From contig NZ_CP043929.1 of assembly GCF_008632455.1 (NCBI RefSeq), forward strand, positions 1,302,001 to 1,366,000: a stretch of DNA of 64,000 nt, in the 5' to 3' direction. The DNA comes from Methylomonas rhizoryzae. GTDB taxonomy: Bacteria; Pseudomonadota; Gammaproteobacteria; Methylococcales; Methylomonadaceae. The notes beneath the pieces are model-generated. The model saw only the letters and a list, made by a program, of their open reading frames with translations. It was not told where the DNA came from and did not search any database. Made by a program: the position numbers and the translations under genes. Positions 42,672 through 51,365 of this stretch are shown here, piece after piece (the first letter of the stretch is position 1; each line of letters opens with the position of its first letter).

Positions 42672-44279
42672 ATGAAAGACTCAGTTTCAATTCAGGGCAA
42701 AATTTTGCTCAGTATCGCTAGCGTCTTCTTTTTGGTTACCGCCATTAGCATGTGGTTTATGGTGGAGCGACAAAAAGAATTGGTGCAAACACTCGCGTCC
42801 GAAAAAGCCTTGGAGGTGGCCAATAGTTATTTCGACGGCTTGAATTCGATGATGATAGCCGGCTCCATCGCGAAAAGCCGTTTGCTTGAAGAAAAGGTTA
42901 AAGCGCGCGACGATATTTTCGACATTCGCATGATTCGCGGCCCAGCGATAACCGATGCCTTTGGCCCCGGGGGGGCTGAACAAGCCCCGGAGGACGATTT
43001 AGACCGGACTGCTTTAAGCGGCAAAACGGTGATAAAACGGGTCAGCGATGCGCAAGGCGAACGCATCATTGTCGTCAAGCCGGTGGTCGCCAGCAGCAAT
43101 TTTAAAGGTACCGACTGTTTGAATTGCCATAGGGTCGCGGAAGGGACTGTATTGGGTGCAGTGCGCTTGGAGTATCTGCTGGACGGTTTGCACGAGATCA
43201 TCGGCCGTGACTTGCTGGCTGCCGGCGGTATTGCCTTCGGTTTGTTCGTGATCGCCGTGCTGCTCGTTGCCATTTTAATGCGCAACATCGTGGTAAATCC
43301 GCTGAGCGAAATGCGCAATCGAATGAATCTGATCAGTCAAGACGCGGATTTACGCCAACGCTTGACGCATGATTCGATGGATGAAATCGGCCAGCTCTGT
43401 TCCGCGATTAATACGATGCTGTCTACCTTTGCCGGCAGTTTGTCGCGCGTGTCGGACGTGGGGTTGCAGCTGAACAGCGCGGCGGCGCAAATTTCCCAAG
43501 TGGCTGGTCAAACCGCGCAAGCGGCCACACAGCAACGCCAGGAAACCGAGTCGGTGGTGCATGCGATAAAACGTTTGGAAAGTTCCGTCAACGAAGTGCG
43601 CGAATGCGCGGAAGGCGCGGCCAAGGCCTCCATAGAAGCGGACCAGCAGGCCGGTAACGGCGCCGTTACTACCAAGAACGCCATCGACGGTATTTTCGGT
43701 TTGGTTAGCGAAATCGATCGCGCCTCGGAAGTGATCAAACGTTTGGCCGAAAAGAGCAAAGGCGTGGGTTCGGTGTTGGACGTCATCAAGGGTTTGGCCG
43801 AACAAACCAATCTACTGGCCTTGAATGCGGCCATCGAAGCGGCCAGGGCGGGCGAGCAAGGGCGTGGGTTTGCGGTGGTTGCCGACGAGGTGAGAACCTT
43901 GGCGACGCGCTCGCACCAGGCTACCGAGGAAATTGAAAAAATTATTGCCCAGTTGCAGCGCGAAGCAGTCGATGCGGTTTCGGTGATGGACAATGCGAAA
44001 AGCAGCGCCGAACAAAGACGTTCGCAAGTGGAAAGCGCCGATCAGGGTTTAGCCTTGATCGCCGAGCGCGTCGCGCGCATCAAAAAGCTTAATGCCAAGG
44101 TAACCGAGGCCTCGGGCAATCAAAACCAGGTGGCGCAAGGCGTTAGCCAAAACATAGCCAACATCAGCCGGTTGACCGACGCTACGGCCCGGAATGCGGA
44201 AAGAACCGATCTTTCCAGCGGGGAGCTGGTCGATTTGGTCAGGCAGCTAAATCAATCCGTAGAACAATTTAAACGCTGA
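42672..44279 (+). CDS. Methyl-accepting chemotaxis protein with c-type haem motif
   Basis: This 535-residue chemoreceptor has spans near 10-30 and 188-210 flanking a periplasmic sensor. That sensor contains C149-L-N-C152-H153, a CXXCH haem c attachment site. It is followed by E-G-T-V-L-G-A-V-R-L, resembling haem-binding sensor domains near HAMP modules. HAMP is at about 210-265 and the signalling domain has the tip E-Q-T-N-L-L-A-L-N-A-A-I-E-A-A-R-A-G-E. It may sense redox state, oxygen or another haem ligand; this is inferred from the motif. A strong ribosome site (gaggagc) precedes the ATG. An HDOD gene follows on the same strand. Confidence 0.9.
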   Translation: MKDSVSIQGKILLSIASVFFLVTAISMWFMVERQKELVQTLASEKALEVANSYFDGLNSMMIAGSIAKSRLLEEKVKARDDIFDIRMIRGPAITDAFGPGGAEQAPEDDLDRTALSGKTVIKRVSDAQGERIIVVKPVVASSNFKGTDCLNCHRVAEGTVLGAVRLEYLLDGLHEIIGRDLLAAGGIAFGLFVIAVLLVAILMRNIVVNPLSEMRNRMNLISQDADLRQRLTHDSMDEIGQLCSAINTMLSTFAGSLSRVSDVGLQLNSAAAQISQVAGQTAQAATQQRQETESVVHAIKRLESSVNEVRECAEGAAKASIEADQQAGNGAVTTKNAIDGIFGLVSEIDRASEVIKRLAEKSKGVGSVLDVIKGLAEQTNLLALNAAIEAARAGEQGRGFAVVADEVRTLATRSHQATEEIEKIIAQLQREAVDAVSVMDNAKSSAEQRRSQVESADQGLALIAERVARIKKLNAKVTEASGNQNQVAQGVSQNIANISRLTDATARNAERTDLSSGELVDLVRQLNQSVEQFKR

Positions 44280-44376
44280 AAAAATGATTGCACAGACGGC
44301 GATGGGTTGGACGTAAATTTGCTAATCTTTATCCGGACGCTAAGTCCGACTCGCAGACCGCCTCCCCTACGACGAT

Positions 44377-45237
44377 ATGGTTAACAATTTAGACGAAGAG
44401 AAGACCAAGAAGATACTGAAGGGCATCACGATTCCACCGCAACCGCAAATTTTGGTGGATTTGCAAATGGAGAGTGCCTTCGAAACCGTTTCATTGGACA
44501 AAATTACCTCCATAATCGTTAAAGACATTGGCATATCCGGCGCGGTGCTGAAAATCATCAACTCGCCGTGTTTCGGTATGCGGGGTAAGGTATCCTCGAT
44601 CAAGCAGGCCTTAAATTTATTGGGTCTCAAAAATGTATTAAACATCATTCGATGTTTGACGTTACGCAACGCCTTCGATTTCGAGCATTTGGCGAGAATG
44701 ACGCAAGTTTGGGACAATTCTTCCGATGTTGCGATGGCGTGTATGGCGATCTCCAAAATGCTGGGAGTAGGGTCCGTCGACGAATCCTATACGCTGGGCT
44801 TGTTTCACGATAGCGGCATTACGTTGATGATGGATAAGTTCGAAAATTATCCGGAAGTGATCAAGCGAGCATACGCGGAACCCAAGCGGCGCATCACTGA
44901 CGTAGAAAACGCCGAATTTCACACCAACCATTCGGTGGTAGGGTATTTCACCGCTAAAGCTTGGAACTTGCCCAAGCACATTTGTCAGGCGATAGCCGAT
45001 CACCACAAGACCGAGCCGATTTTCCGAGAGGAAGTTTCCTACGATCCGCAAGGGAAGAATTTGCTCGCAGTACTGAAGCTTGCCGAAAATACTTGTACTT
45101 CTCACAAAAGCATCGGCGATGCCGGCGACCATTTCGAATTCAAACGAATCAAAAAAGATCTGCTGATTTATCTTGGGATAGGCGAATACGATTTAGAGGA
45201 CATCCAGGCTTCGGTGCGGGAAATGTTAGTAGTCTAG
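44377..45237 (+). CDS. HDOD-domain signalling protein
   Basis: This 286-residue cytoplasmic protein has an HDOD domain at about 15-210. Segments include I-P-P-Q-P-Q-I-L-V-D-L, I-V-K-D-I-G-I-S-G-A-V-L-K-I-I-N-S-P-C-F-G and L-G-L-F-H-D-S-G-I. HDOD is a catalytically altered relative of HD phosphohydrolases and is often near chemotaxis and c-di-GMP proteins. Its partner is not known. It lies 97 bases after the chemoreceptor and may share its transcript. Confidence 0.88.
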   Translation: MVNNLDEEKTKKILKGITIPPQPQILVDLQMESAFETVSLDKITSIIVKDIGISGAVLKIINSPCFGMRGKVSSIKQALNLLGLKNVLNIIRCLTLRNAFDFEHLARMTQVWDNSSDVAMACMAISKMLGVGSVDESYTLGLFHDSGITLMMDKFENYPEVIKRAYAEPKRRITDVENAEFHTNHSVVGYFTAKAWNLPKHICQAIADHHKTEPIFREEVSYDPQGKNLLAVLKLAENTCTSHKSIGDAGDHFEFKRIKKDLLIYLGIGEYDLEDIQASVREMLVV

Positions 45238-46119
45238 TTACGCCATTTTTCCGCAAAATTGCCTGGGGATGACTCGTGCATAACACAAGAATGCTATTAA
45301 TTCGTTCGCAGAGCCAAGGTTTTCAGGTCGGGTCAATTCGAGTCCACGGTCTGCACCAACAACTCAGTTTTACGGTATAGCGGTAGCTTGCGTTGCGCTT
45401 TAAACGTTTCGCTGGAAGAAGGCCATGTCGGCAATATAGCTTTTCGTATCGTGACAGAGTGCCGCGCTTGCCCAAAGCTCCTCATTGAACGGGGTGATTT
45501 GATTGCATATACGCTGAAAAAAGCATCCGAAATGCCTGGGGTGAACGAGGCGTTGGACAGGTCGAGCGCAACCGAACCGCTCCACAGCAAGGCCACATGT
45601 GTCGATCGCCACTGTACACTCGCCGACAAAAAGTGAGGATCGGCAAGCTCGCGCACAAAACCAGTCGCGTTGTCTTTCGGCAAAATAATAAATTTCGGCC
45701 GCTTATTTGCGTTTTCCTGTTGCCGCAAATTTAAGCTTACTCGACAGCAGCGAGTTGTCACAAGAGGATCAAGGCAATTCCATGTAAGTCTAGTGACAAA
45801 CGTCGCCCCGCTAACATTCGTTTCAGCAACGAAAGCCTTGCAACTACCAATCCCTGTATATTGATTAAATAAATTAGCGACCTCCAGGCGCCGCATGGAT
45901 TCGGTCAATTCCACCACGTAGCCCGTTGCGTCAGTTCGTCACGGTAATAGCGTAAGAAACCTTTCACTGCATCCGATCGATCGTCTGACGGTCATTACGA
46001 ATTCTTAATTCTGCTTGACCTTCCAATTATGTAAACCTTTAGATTGATGCAGGCAGATGGTCTCTTATGTAAGGTGACTATCCATGATTAAAATTAGAAC
46101 GATTTTTCAGGAGGTTGAA
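45238..46119. other. Unexplained stretch between HDOD and methyltransferase genes
   Basis: No convincing gene is present. A 194-codon minus-strand frame (45333-45917, GTG start, no clear ribosome site) and plus-strand frames at 45388-45636 and 45670-45864 overlap, and none has a motif I recognise. Parts of each read like protein but others look out of frame. A decayed gene is the most likely explanation. The last about 60 bases before 46120 must hold the promoter of the methyltransferase gene. Confidence 0.5.
45333..45917 (-). CDS. Uncertain ORF, possibly a decayed gene
   Basis: This 194-codon frame begins with GTG (V-E-L-T-E-S-M-R-R-L-E-V-A-N-L-F). That start looks protein-like, and in the upstream bases another minus-strand frame (R-Y-Y-R-D-E-L-T-Q-R-A-T) ends at a stop, as if a frameshift separates two parts of one gene. 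The second half is rich in Ser, Arg and Pro in the way shadow frames often are. I do not recognise a family. Treat it as a candidate only. Confidence 0.2.
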   Translation of the reverse strand: MVELTESMRRLEVANLFNQYTGIGSCKAFVAETNVSGATFVTRLTWNCLDPLVTTRCCRVSLNLRQQENANKRPKFIILPKDNATGFVRELADPHFLSASVQWRSTHVALLWSGSVALDLSNASFTPGISDAFFSVYAIKSPRSMRSFGQARHSVTIRKAILPTWPSSSETFKAQRKLPLYRKTELLVQTVDSN

Positions 46120-46944
46120 ATGGAATCCCATTCGATAGCCAATAAAAAAACCGCACATGCTTATAACACCGCCGCGGATTTATTCGATCACCCGGCCAAC
46201 ACGTTTTGGAATCGTTTTGGCACCAGCACCGTTAACCGACTAGGGCTAAGTAAAGGAGACAAGGTCTTGGATGTTTGTTCCGGAACCGGCGCTTCAGCCT
46301 TACCGGCTGCTCGTCAGGTTGGCCCGGATGGCCGAGTGGTTGCTGTCGATTTGGCGGAAAAATTATTGGCCAGGGCGGCAGAAAAAGCCAAAGCTGATGG
46401 TCTTGAGAACATGGAGTTTCGGGTCGACGATATGCTCGCGTTAGCGTATCCCGATGGTTATTTTGATGCCGTCGTTTGCGTGTTTGGGATATTTTTCGTG
46501 CCTGATATGGCTGCAGCGGTCAGGGAGTTATGGCGGCAAGTCCGGCCGGGCGGGCGGTTAGCGGTTACCACCTGGGGGTCCGATTTATTCGAGCCTGCCA
46601 ACACCTCGCTTTGGCAAGCCATATGCGATGAACGCCCCGATCTGCACAAAGACTTCAACCCGTGGGATCGCATTTCCACGCCGGAAGGGTTTTTGGCGAT
46701 GTTGGCCGAAGCCGGTTTAACCGACGTGCACATTTTCGCTGAAGACGCGACTCATAGTCTGTCCGACCCCGAGGATTGGTGGACCTTGGCGATGGGTAGC
46801 GGCTATCGGGGCACCTTGGATCAGCTCAATGAGGAACAGCTCCGGAGGGTGAAACAAAGCAATCTCCATCACTTGGCCAGTCAATCGGTTACCGAAATTT
46901 CAGCCAATGTGCTTTATGCCGTTGTTGAGAAACCACTTATTTGA
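46120..46944 (+). CDS. UbiE-like SAM-dependent methyltransferase
   Basis: The protein has 274 residues from the ATG at 46120, which has a strong caggagg ribosome site 7 bases upstream. The frame is open to an ATG at 46084 but that start has none. Motif I is V-L-D-V-C-S-G-T-G-A-S-A-L. Then come V-V-A-V-D-L-A and V-C-V-F-G-I-F-F-V-P-D-M with a following R-P-G-G-R-L-A-V-T-T-W-G. This is a UbiE/Coq5-type methyltransferase with an unknown substrate. The copper export pair follows, but a separate promoter precedes it, so a link is not implied. Confidence 0.85.
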   Translation: MESHSIANKKTAHAYNTAADLFDHPANTFWNRFGTSTVNRLGLSKGDKVLDVCSGTGASALPAARQVGPDGRVVAVDLAEKLLARAAEKAKADGLENMEFRVDDMLALAYPDGYFDAVVCVFGIFFVPDMAAAVRELWRQVRPGGRLAVTTWGSDLFEPANTSLWQAICDERPDLHKDFNPWDRISTPEGFLAMLAEAGLTDVHIFAEDATHSLSDPEDWWTLAMGSGYRGTLDQLNEEQLRRVKQSNLHHLASQSVTEISANVLYAVVEKPLI

Positions 46945-47013
46945 AGACTTGCCTCGTCTCCAGTATCGATTTTTTCAATAAGTGCCTGTAACCCGAAAAA
47001 GCGAAAAAAACTG

Positions 47014-47044
47014 TTGACCTTCTCATCGTGGTAAGCCGAACACT
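47014..47044 (+). promoter_or_regulatory. Putative CueR-controlled promoter of copA
   Basis: A ttgacc -35 element at 47014 is followed, after the 19-base spacing typical of MerR-family promoters, by aacact (47039-47044), a weak -10. Within the spacer, accttctc and ggtaag form an imperfect dyad like CueR operators. The transcript would start shortly before the copA ribosome site. Confidence 0.5.
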
Positions 47045-47078
47045 TTGATCACAGTCAATTACATCAGGAGACTTGATC

Positions 47079-49292
47079 ATGAAAACTTTAAATTCCAACC
47101 AGTTGGCGGACCATTCGGTTTACTTGTCGATAGAGGGCATGACCTGCGTGTCCTGCGCCGGACGTGTCGAGAAAGCGCTGAACAATATTCCCGGCGTAGA
47201 GCAAGCCAGGGTAAATTTAGCCACCGAAAGTGCCGTTGTCCGCAGCGACGGCTCGGTAGCTTCCGACGCACTGATAAGCGCGGTTGCGGCCACAGGTTAC
47301 CGTGCTTATCTCAAGCAGGATCGGCCGGCAAACAAACCAAGGTCGCGAGACGGACTGACGGTGGTGATGGCGGCGCTATTGTCGCTGCCACTACTGGCGC
47401 CGATGCTACTGGAGCCTTTCGGTATCCATATTGCACTACCGGCCTGGTTGCAATTGAGTTTGGCAACGCCGGTCCAGTTTGGATTGGGAGCGCGTTTTTA
47501 CCGGGCAGGCTGGAAAGCGCTGAAAGCCGGTGCCGGCAATATGGATTTGCTGGTGGCCCTGGGTACCAGCGCGGCGTACGGCTTGAGCGTTTACCAATTG
47601 ATGGGCTCGACTGGCGGCATGGCGCCGCATCTGTATTTTGAGGCATCGGCGGTGGTGATCAGCTTGGTGTTGACCGGCAAATGGTTGGAGGCTTGGGCGA
47701 AACGGCAAACGGTTTCAGCGATTACGGCGCTGCAAGCCTTACAGCCGCAAGTCGCGCGGGTCAAACGCAACCATCGAGAGTTGGACATTGCAATTGACAG
47801 CGTCAAGGTCGGGGATCTGGTCGTGGTCCGCCCCGGCGAACGTATCGCGGTCGACGGCACCATCGCCGATGGCCGCAGCCATATCGACGAATCGATGGTT
47901 ACCGGCGAAAGCATGCCTATCGCCAAACAGCCCGGCGATAAGGTGACCGGCGGTGCCATCAATGGCGAAGGCTTGTTGCTGGTGCATACCGATGCGGTCG
48001 GCGCGGAGACTTCCTTGGCAAAAATGATTCGCTTGATCGAGGACGCACAATTGGCCAAGGCGCCGATTCAACATTTGGTGGATAAGGTCAGTGCATGGTT
48101 CGTGCCGGCGGTACTAGCTATTGCCTTGATGACCTGGCTGGGTTGGTGGTTGCAGGGTGCCGCCATGGAAACCGCGATTATCAATGCCGTGTCGGTTTTG
48201 GTGATTGCCTGTCCGTGTGCGTTGGGCTTGGCAACGCCCGCTGCGCTGATGGCCGGCACCGGCATGGCCGCCCGCCACGGCATCCTGATCAAAAACCCGG
48301 AAGTGCTGGAAGTTGCCCATCGCATTACCACGGTCATCTTCGACAAAACCGGAACCTTGACCCAAGGGAAAGCTTATCTGGTCGAAGCCGCGCCCTACGG
48401 CATCGACCGCAAACGCTTGTTGCAACTAGCCGCTGCGCTACAAACCGGCAGCGAGCACCCTTTGGCAAAGCCAGTGCTTGAAGCCGCACATGAGTTACAG
48501 ATCGAAACTATGCCGGCAGATGCGGTCACGGCCTTGCCTGGACGCGGGCTATCCGGGCGAGTGGATAATTTCGATTTGCGTTTGGGCAATAGCCGCTTGA
48601 TGTCTGAATTGGGCATTGATCTAGGTGAGCTGGCGGAACGTGCCCAGGCCTTGGAGCTTGCCGGCAATACGGTGTCCTGGCTGGCAATGGCCGCGCCGCA
48701 AAAACGCTTGCTCGGCATGCTGGCCTTTGGCGACCGACTCAAATCGTCTGCTTATCCCGCCATCAAGCAATTACAGGCATTGAATATCCAAACCGTATTG
48801 TTGAGCGGGGACAATCGCGGCAGCGTCAACGCAGTCGGCCAGGCGTTAGGCATCAGCGACATTATCGCCGAGGTATTGCCGGCGGATAAGGCCTATCAAG
48901 TGGAATCGCTGAAACAGCAAAACCAGCATGTGGCAATGGTCGGCGACGGCATCAACGACGCGCCGGCACTGGCGGCCGCCGACGTCGGCATTGCCATGGC
49001 GACCGGCACCGATATCGCCATGCAGTCCGCCGGCATTACGCTGATGCACGGCGACCCGATCCTGGTAGGTGCCGCGCTCGATATTGCCCGGCGCACCTAC
49101 CGCAAAATCCGGCAAAATTTGTTTTGGGCGTTCAGTTACAACCTCGCGGCCATTCCATTGGCGGCATTGGGTTTGCTCAATCCGCAACTGGCCGGAGCGG
49201 CGATGGCCTTCAGTTCGCTGAGCGTGATCGGCAACGCCTTGTTGCTGAGGACTTGGAAACCTGCCGGCTTATTGCCATCCGTCAGGCATTAA
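47079..49292 (+). CDS. copA: Copper-exporting P1B-type ATPase
   Basis: The protein has 737 residues from the ATG at 47079 (ribosome site caggag); the open frame also has a TTG at 47073. One N-terminal heavy-metal domain has G-M-T-C-V-S-C-A. The membrane metal site is C-P-C-A-L-G-L-A-T-P. Further motifs are the T-G-E-S actuator loop, the phosphorylation motif D-K-T-G-T-L-T, H-P in S-E-H-P-L-A-K and G-D-G-I-N-D-A-P. These identify a Cu(I) exporter moving copper out of the cytoplasm. The CueR-type regulator gene lies 69 bases downstream on the same strand. Confidence 0.96.
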   Translation: MKTLNSNQLADHSVYLSIEGMTCVSCAGRVEKALNNIPGVEQARVNLATESAVVRSDGSVASDALISAVAATGYRAYLKQDRPANKPRSRDGLTVVMAALLSLPLLAPMLLEPFGIHIALPAWLQLSLATPVQFGLGARFYRAGWKALKAGAGNMDLLVALGTSAAYGLSVYQLMGSTGGMAPHLYFEASAVVISLVLTGKWLEAWAKRQTVSAITALQALQPQVARVKRNHRELDIAIDSVKVGDLVVVRPGERIAVDGTIADGRSHIDESMVTGESMPIAKQPGDKVTGGAINGEGLLLVHTDAVGAETSLAKMIRLIEDAQLAKAPIQHLVDKVSAWFVPAVLAIALMTWLGWWLQGAAMETAIINAVSVLVIACPCALGLATPAALMAGTGMAARHGILIKNPEVLEVAHRITTVIFDKTGTLTQGKAYLVEAAPYGIDRKRLLQLAAALQTGSEHPLAKPVLEAAHELQIETMPADAVTALPGRGLSGRVDNFDLRLGNSRLMSELGIDLGELAERAQALELAGNTVSWLAMAAPQKRLLGMLAFGDRLKSSAYPAIKQLQALNIQTVLLSGDNRGSVNAVGQALGISDIIAEVLPADKAYQVESLKQQNQHVAMVGDGINDAPALAAADVGIAMATGTDIAMQSAGITLMHGDPILVGAALDIARRTYRKIRQNLFWAFSYNLAAIPLAALGLLNPQLAGAAMAFSSLSVIGNALLLRTWKPAGLLPSVRH

Positions 49293-49298
49293 CCCAAC

Positions 49299-49335
49299 CT
49301 GTGTGCGGGCAGCGTACTTGCCGCCCGCAACACGG
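49299..49335. terminator. Hairpin between copA and cueR
   Basis: The arms gtgtgcgggc and gcccgcaacac pair over about 11 positions with one bulged A. The loop is 12 bases and no T run follows. It may partially stop or slow transcription between copA and cueR. Confidence 0.4.
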
Positions 49336-49361
49336 TGTCCATCTGTGTTGGAGAACGATCG

Positions 49362-49763
49362 ATGAATATCAGCCAAGCCGCGAAAATGACCGGCGTATCC
49401 GCCAAAATGATTCGTCACTACGAAAGTATCGGATTGATCAAAAAAAGCGTGCGCACGGTATCGGGCTACCGGACCTACAACGACACCGATTTGCAGGTGT
49501 TGCGGATGATCAAACGAGCGCGGGGCCTGGGATTTTCGCTGGAGCAAATCCGCGATCTGGTCTCGCTGTGGCAAGACCCGGCACGGGCCAGCGCCGACGT
49601 CAAAGCGCTGGCCCAATCCCATGTCGACGATTTAAACCAACGCATCGCCGAATTGACTGAAATGCGCGACATTCTGGCCCGGCTGGCGCAAACGTGTAGC
49701 GGCGACAATAAACCGGATTGTCCGATTATCGAGACCTTGGTACTCGGCCAGCAGCTGGTTTAA
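49362..49763 (+). CDS. cueR: CueR-like copper-responsive MerR regulator
   Basis: The protein has 133 residues from the ATG at 49362 (ggagaac ribosome site; nine extra codons upstream are not conserved). The winged helix is A-K-M-T-G-V-S-A-K-M-I-R-H-Y-E-S-I-G-L. The metal-binding loop C-S-G-D-N-K-P-D-C has two Cys separated by seven residues as in CueR. It bends the copA promoter when bound to Cu(I) or Ag(I). The candidate operator lies at 47014-47044. Confidence 0.95.
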   Translation: MNISQAAKMTGVSAKMIRHYESIGLIKKSVRTVSGYRTYNDTDLQVLRMIKRARGLGFSLEQIRDLVSLWQDPARASADVKALAQSHVDDLNQRIAELTEMRDILARLAQTCSGDNKPDCPIIETLVLGQQLV

Positions 49764-50442
49764 AGCTAATCAATCCCTAGCATCTGGTTTTGTCCGGTAA
49801 AACAATCGGGTCAATCATATTTACTCGGGTGAAAAAAAAGACGTACCGGTCACCGTTGCCGAGACACATGCTCGATCTGCATCCGGCATCCAGGTCCGAT
49901 GGATTGTGTTGTATGCCGAGGTAGCGCGCTTCGATGCCGTCGACCGCAGCTGGCAGTGTGGTTTTTTGCAGACAATGCGTTCCTTGCCTTGGGTGCCGGG
50001 GAACAATGCGCACCGCAAAGAGGCATTGGCCGTTCCGCCGATTACTGACGGCCTGTTGGGCAGCGCAGTCAGAGATTCGACGATCCGCAATTTGGCTAGT
50101 TTCCGTTCCGTCAGCGACTGAAAGCGTTCGGTGAGATTTTTCAGTAAATGGGGGGTGTACTATCTCTGTCCATGATGGCCGCCTCACTTGTCCGGTTGAC
50201 ACACATGCAGGGCTAGGAACGTTGTACCCGATAGGTTTATTCGGCCGGTGTGGGTTCAGCGGCTGACCTGCGAGCATTTCCTTCAAAATCTTCTATGCTG
50301 ATCACAGTAATGACGGTGCCGGCCCAGCCTGCTCGTCCTTACTCACGCCGCCGAATCGTATCACTGCAAATCAAGGCCGGAAAAACTTCGGTCATCCTGC
50401 GATACGGTGTATTCCAATTTTTGCCAGACGAGGAAAACAAAA
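49764..50442. other. Unexplained stretch between cueR and tail-collar gene
   Basis: No gene is supported. A 169-codon minus-strand frame (49777-50286) is in conflict with another minus frame. That second frame has a helical-looking segment (L-T-E-R-F-Q-S-L-T-E-R-K-L-A-K-L-R-I-V-E-S-L) at about 50080-50140 that runs into unlikely sequence. This pattern suggests a frameshifted remnant. The last 150 bases upstream of 50443 should hold the promoter for the collar gene. Confidence 0.5.
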
Positions 50443-51093
50443 ATGAATAAACGTTCTGCCCGTTTACTATTCGCACTCGCAGCAGCGCTTCCGGCTCAGG
50501 CCTTTGCTTGCGGATCGGAGCCTTTCATCGGAGAGATTTGTCTCTTCCCTTATCAATACTGCCCCACCGGCTATACGGAGGCAAACGGGCAATTGTTGCC
50601 TATCAACGCCAATAGCGCGCTGTTTTCTTTGGTAGGCACCACATTCGGCGGCGACGGCAGAACGAATTTCGGGGTACCTGATTTGCGCGGACGCGCGCCG
50701 GTAGGATTCGGTACCGGTAACGGGCTTGCGCCGTTAGTCATCGGGCAAGCGGGCGGGGTGCAGTCGGTTACCTTGACGCAGGCGCAAATGCCGACGCACC
50801 AGCATACTGCGACGACCACCGTGGACGCGACCTCGTCGGTTAATGTCGTCAGCGCGGCCGGGAATGCCTCTACCCCGGTCGGCAAAGTGATCGCGTCTTC
50901 ATCCAGCCGCGATAATCAATATTCCGACGCCGCGCCCACCGATAAAATGGCGGCGGGTGCGGTGACAACGACTGCGAACGCAAACACCACCGTCGGTGCG
51001 GCGGGCAGCAGCCAGCCGGTTGCAACCCAGTCGCCTTACCTGGCGTTGAGATACTGTATTGCTGTGCAAGGCCTATATCCTTCCCGGCCCTAG
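50443..51093 (+). CDS. Secreted tail-collar-domain protein (microcystin-dependent-protein family)
   Basis: The protein has 216 residues from the ATG at 50443 (ribosome site cgagga). A Sec signal peptide (S-A-R-L-L-F-A-L-A-A-A-L-P-A-Q-A-F-A) is followed by a phage tail collar domain. The segments F-I-G-E-I-C, N-G-Q-L-L-P-I, T-F-G-G-D-G, F-G-V-P-D-L-R-G-R and M-P-T-H-Q-H fit that domain. The same fold occurs in so-called microcystin-dependent proteins (MdpB-type) in free-living bacteria. There are no phage genes near it, so it is not a prophage part. The middle is Thr/Ala-rich. Function is unknown, probably surface or extracellular. Confidence 0.85.
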   Translation: MNKRSARLLFALAAALPAQAFACGSEPFIGEICLFPYQYCPTGYTEANGQLLPINANSALFSLVGTTFGGDGRTNFGVPDLRGRAPVGFGTGNGLAPLVIGQAGGVQSVTLTQAQMPTHQHTATTTVDATSSVNVVSAAGNASTPVGKVIASSSSRDNQYSDAAPTDKMAAGAVTTTANANTTVGAAGSSQPVATQSPYLALRYCIAVQGLYPSRP

Positions 51094-51365
51094 GCTGCTA
51101 TCGGGAGGGGGCCGTCCGTAAAGACTTGATTCGTGGCAGATGCCGCTTTCATCGGCGTCTGCCGGCGGGCTGTTCACGACGGTCATGCGTTGTGCCGATG
51201 CGCACTCGCGCTACGGACGGGCTTTACTCCGGAGAAACAGGCTCTTAACCGGTTTGAACCGAATTCGGTCCAGCGGGGCTTCGCGGTTGGCCGAACTGCG
51301 GTTTTTCCGTGCAATGCACGCGCTGGCTTGCATGGCGGGTATGCATAATTTTATTTAGTATGAGG

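Noticed and set aside
49777..50286. 169-codon minus-strand gene
   Set aside because: It has no ribosome site or motif, and another frame in the same place looks more protein-like in part; it is treated as a remnant region.
50443..51093. Prophage tail module
   Set aside because: There is only a single collar-domain gene, it has a signal peptide, and no other phage genes are nearby.
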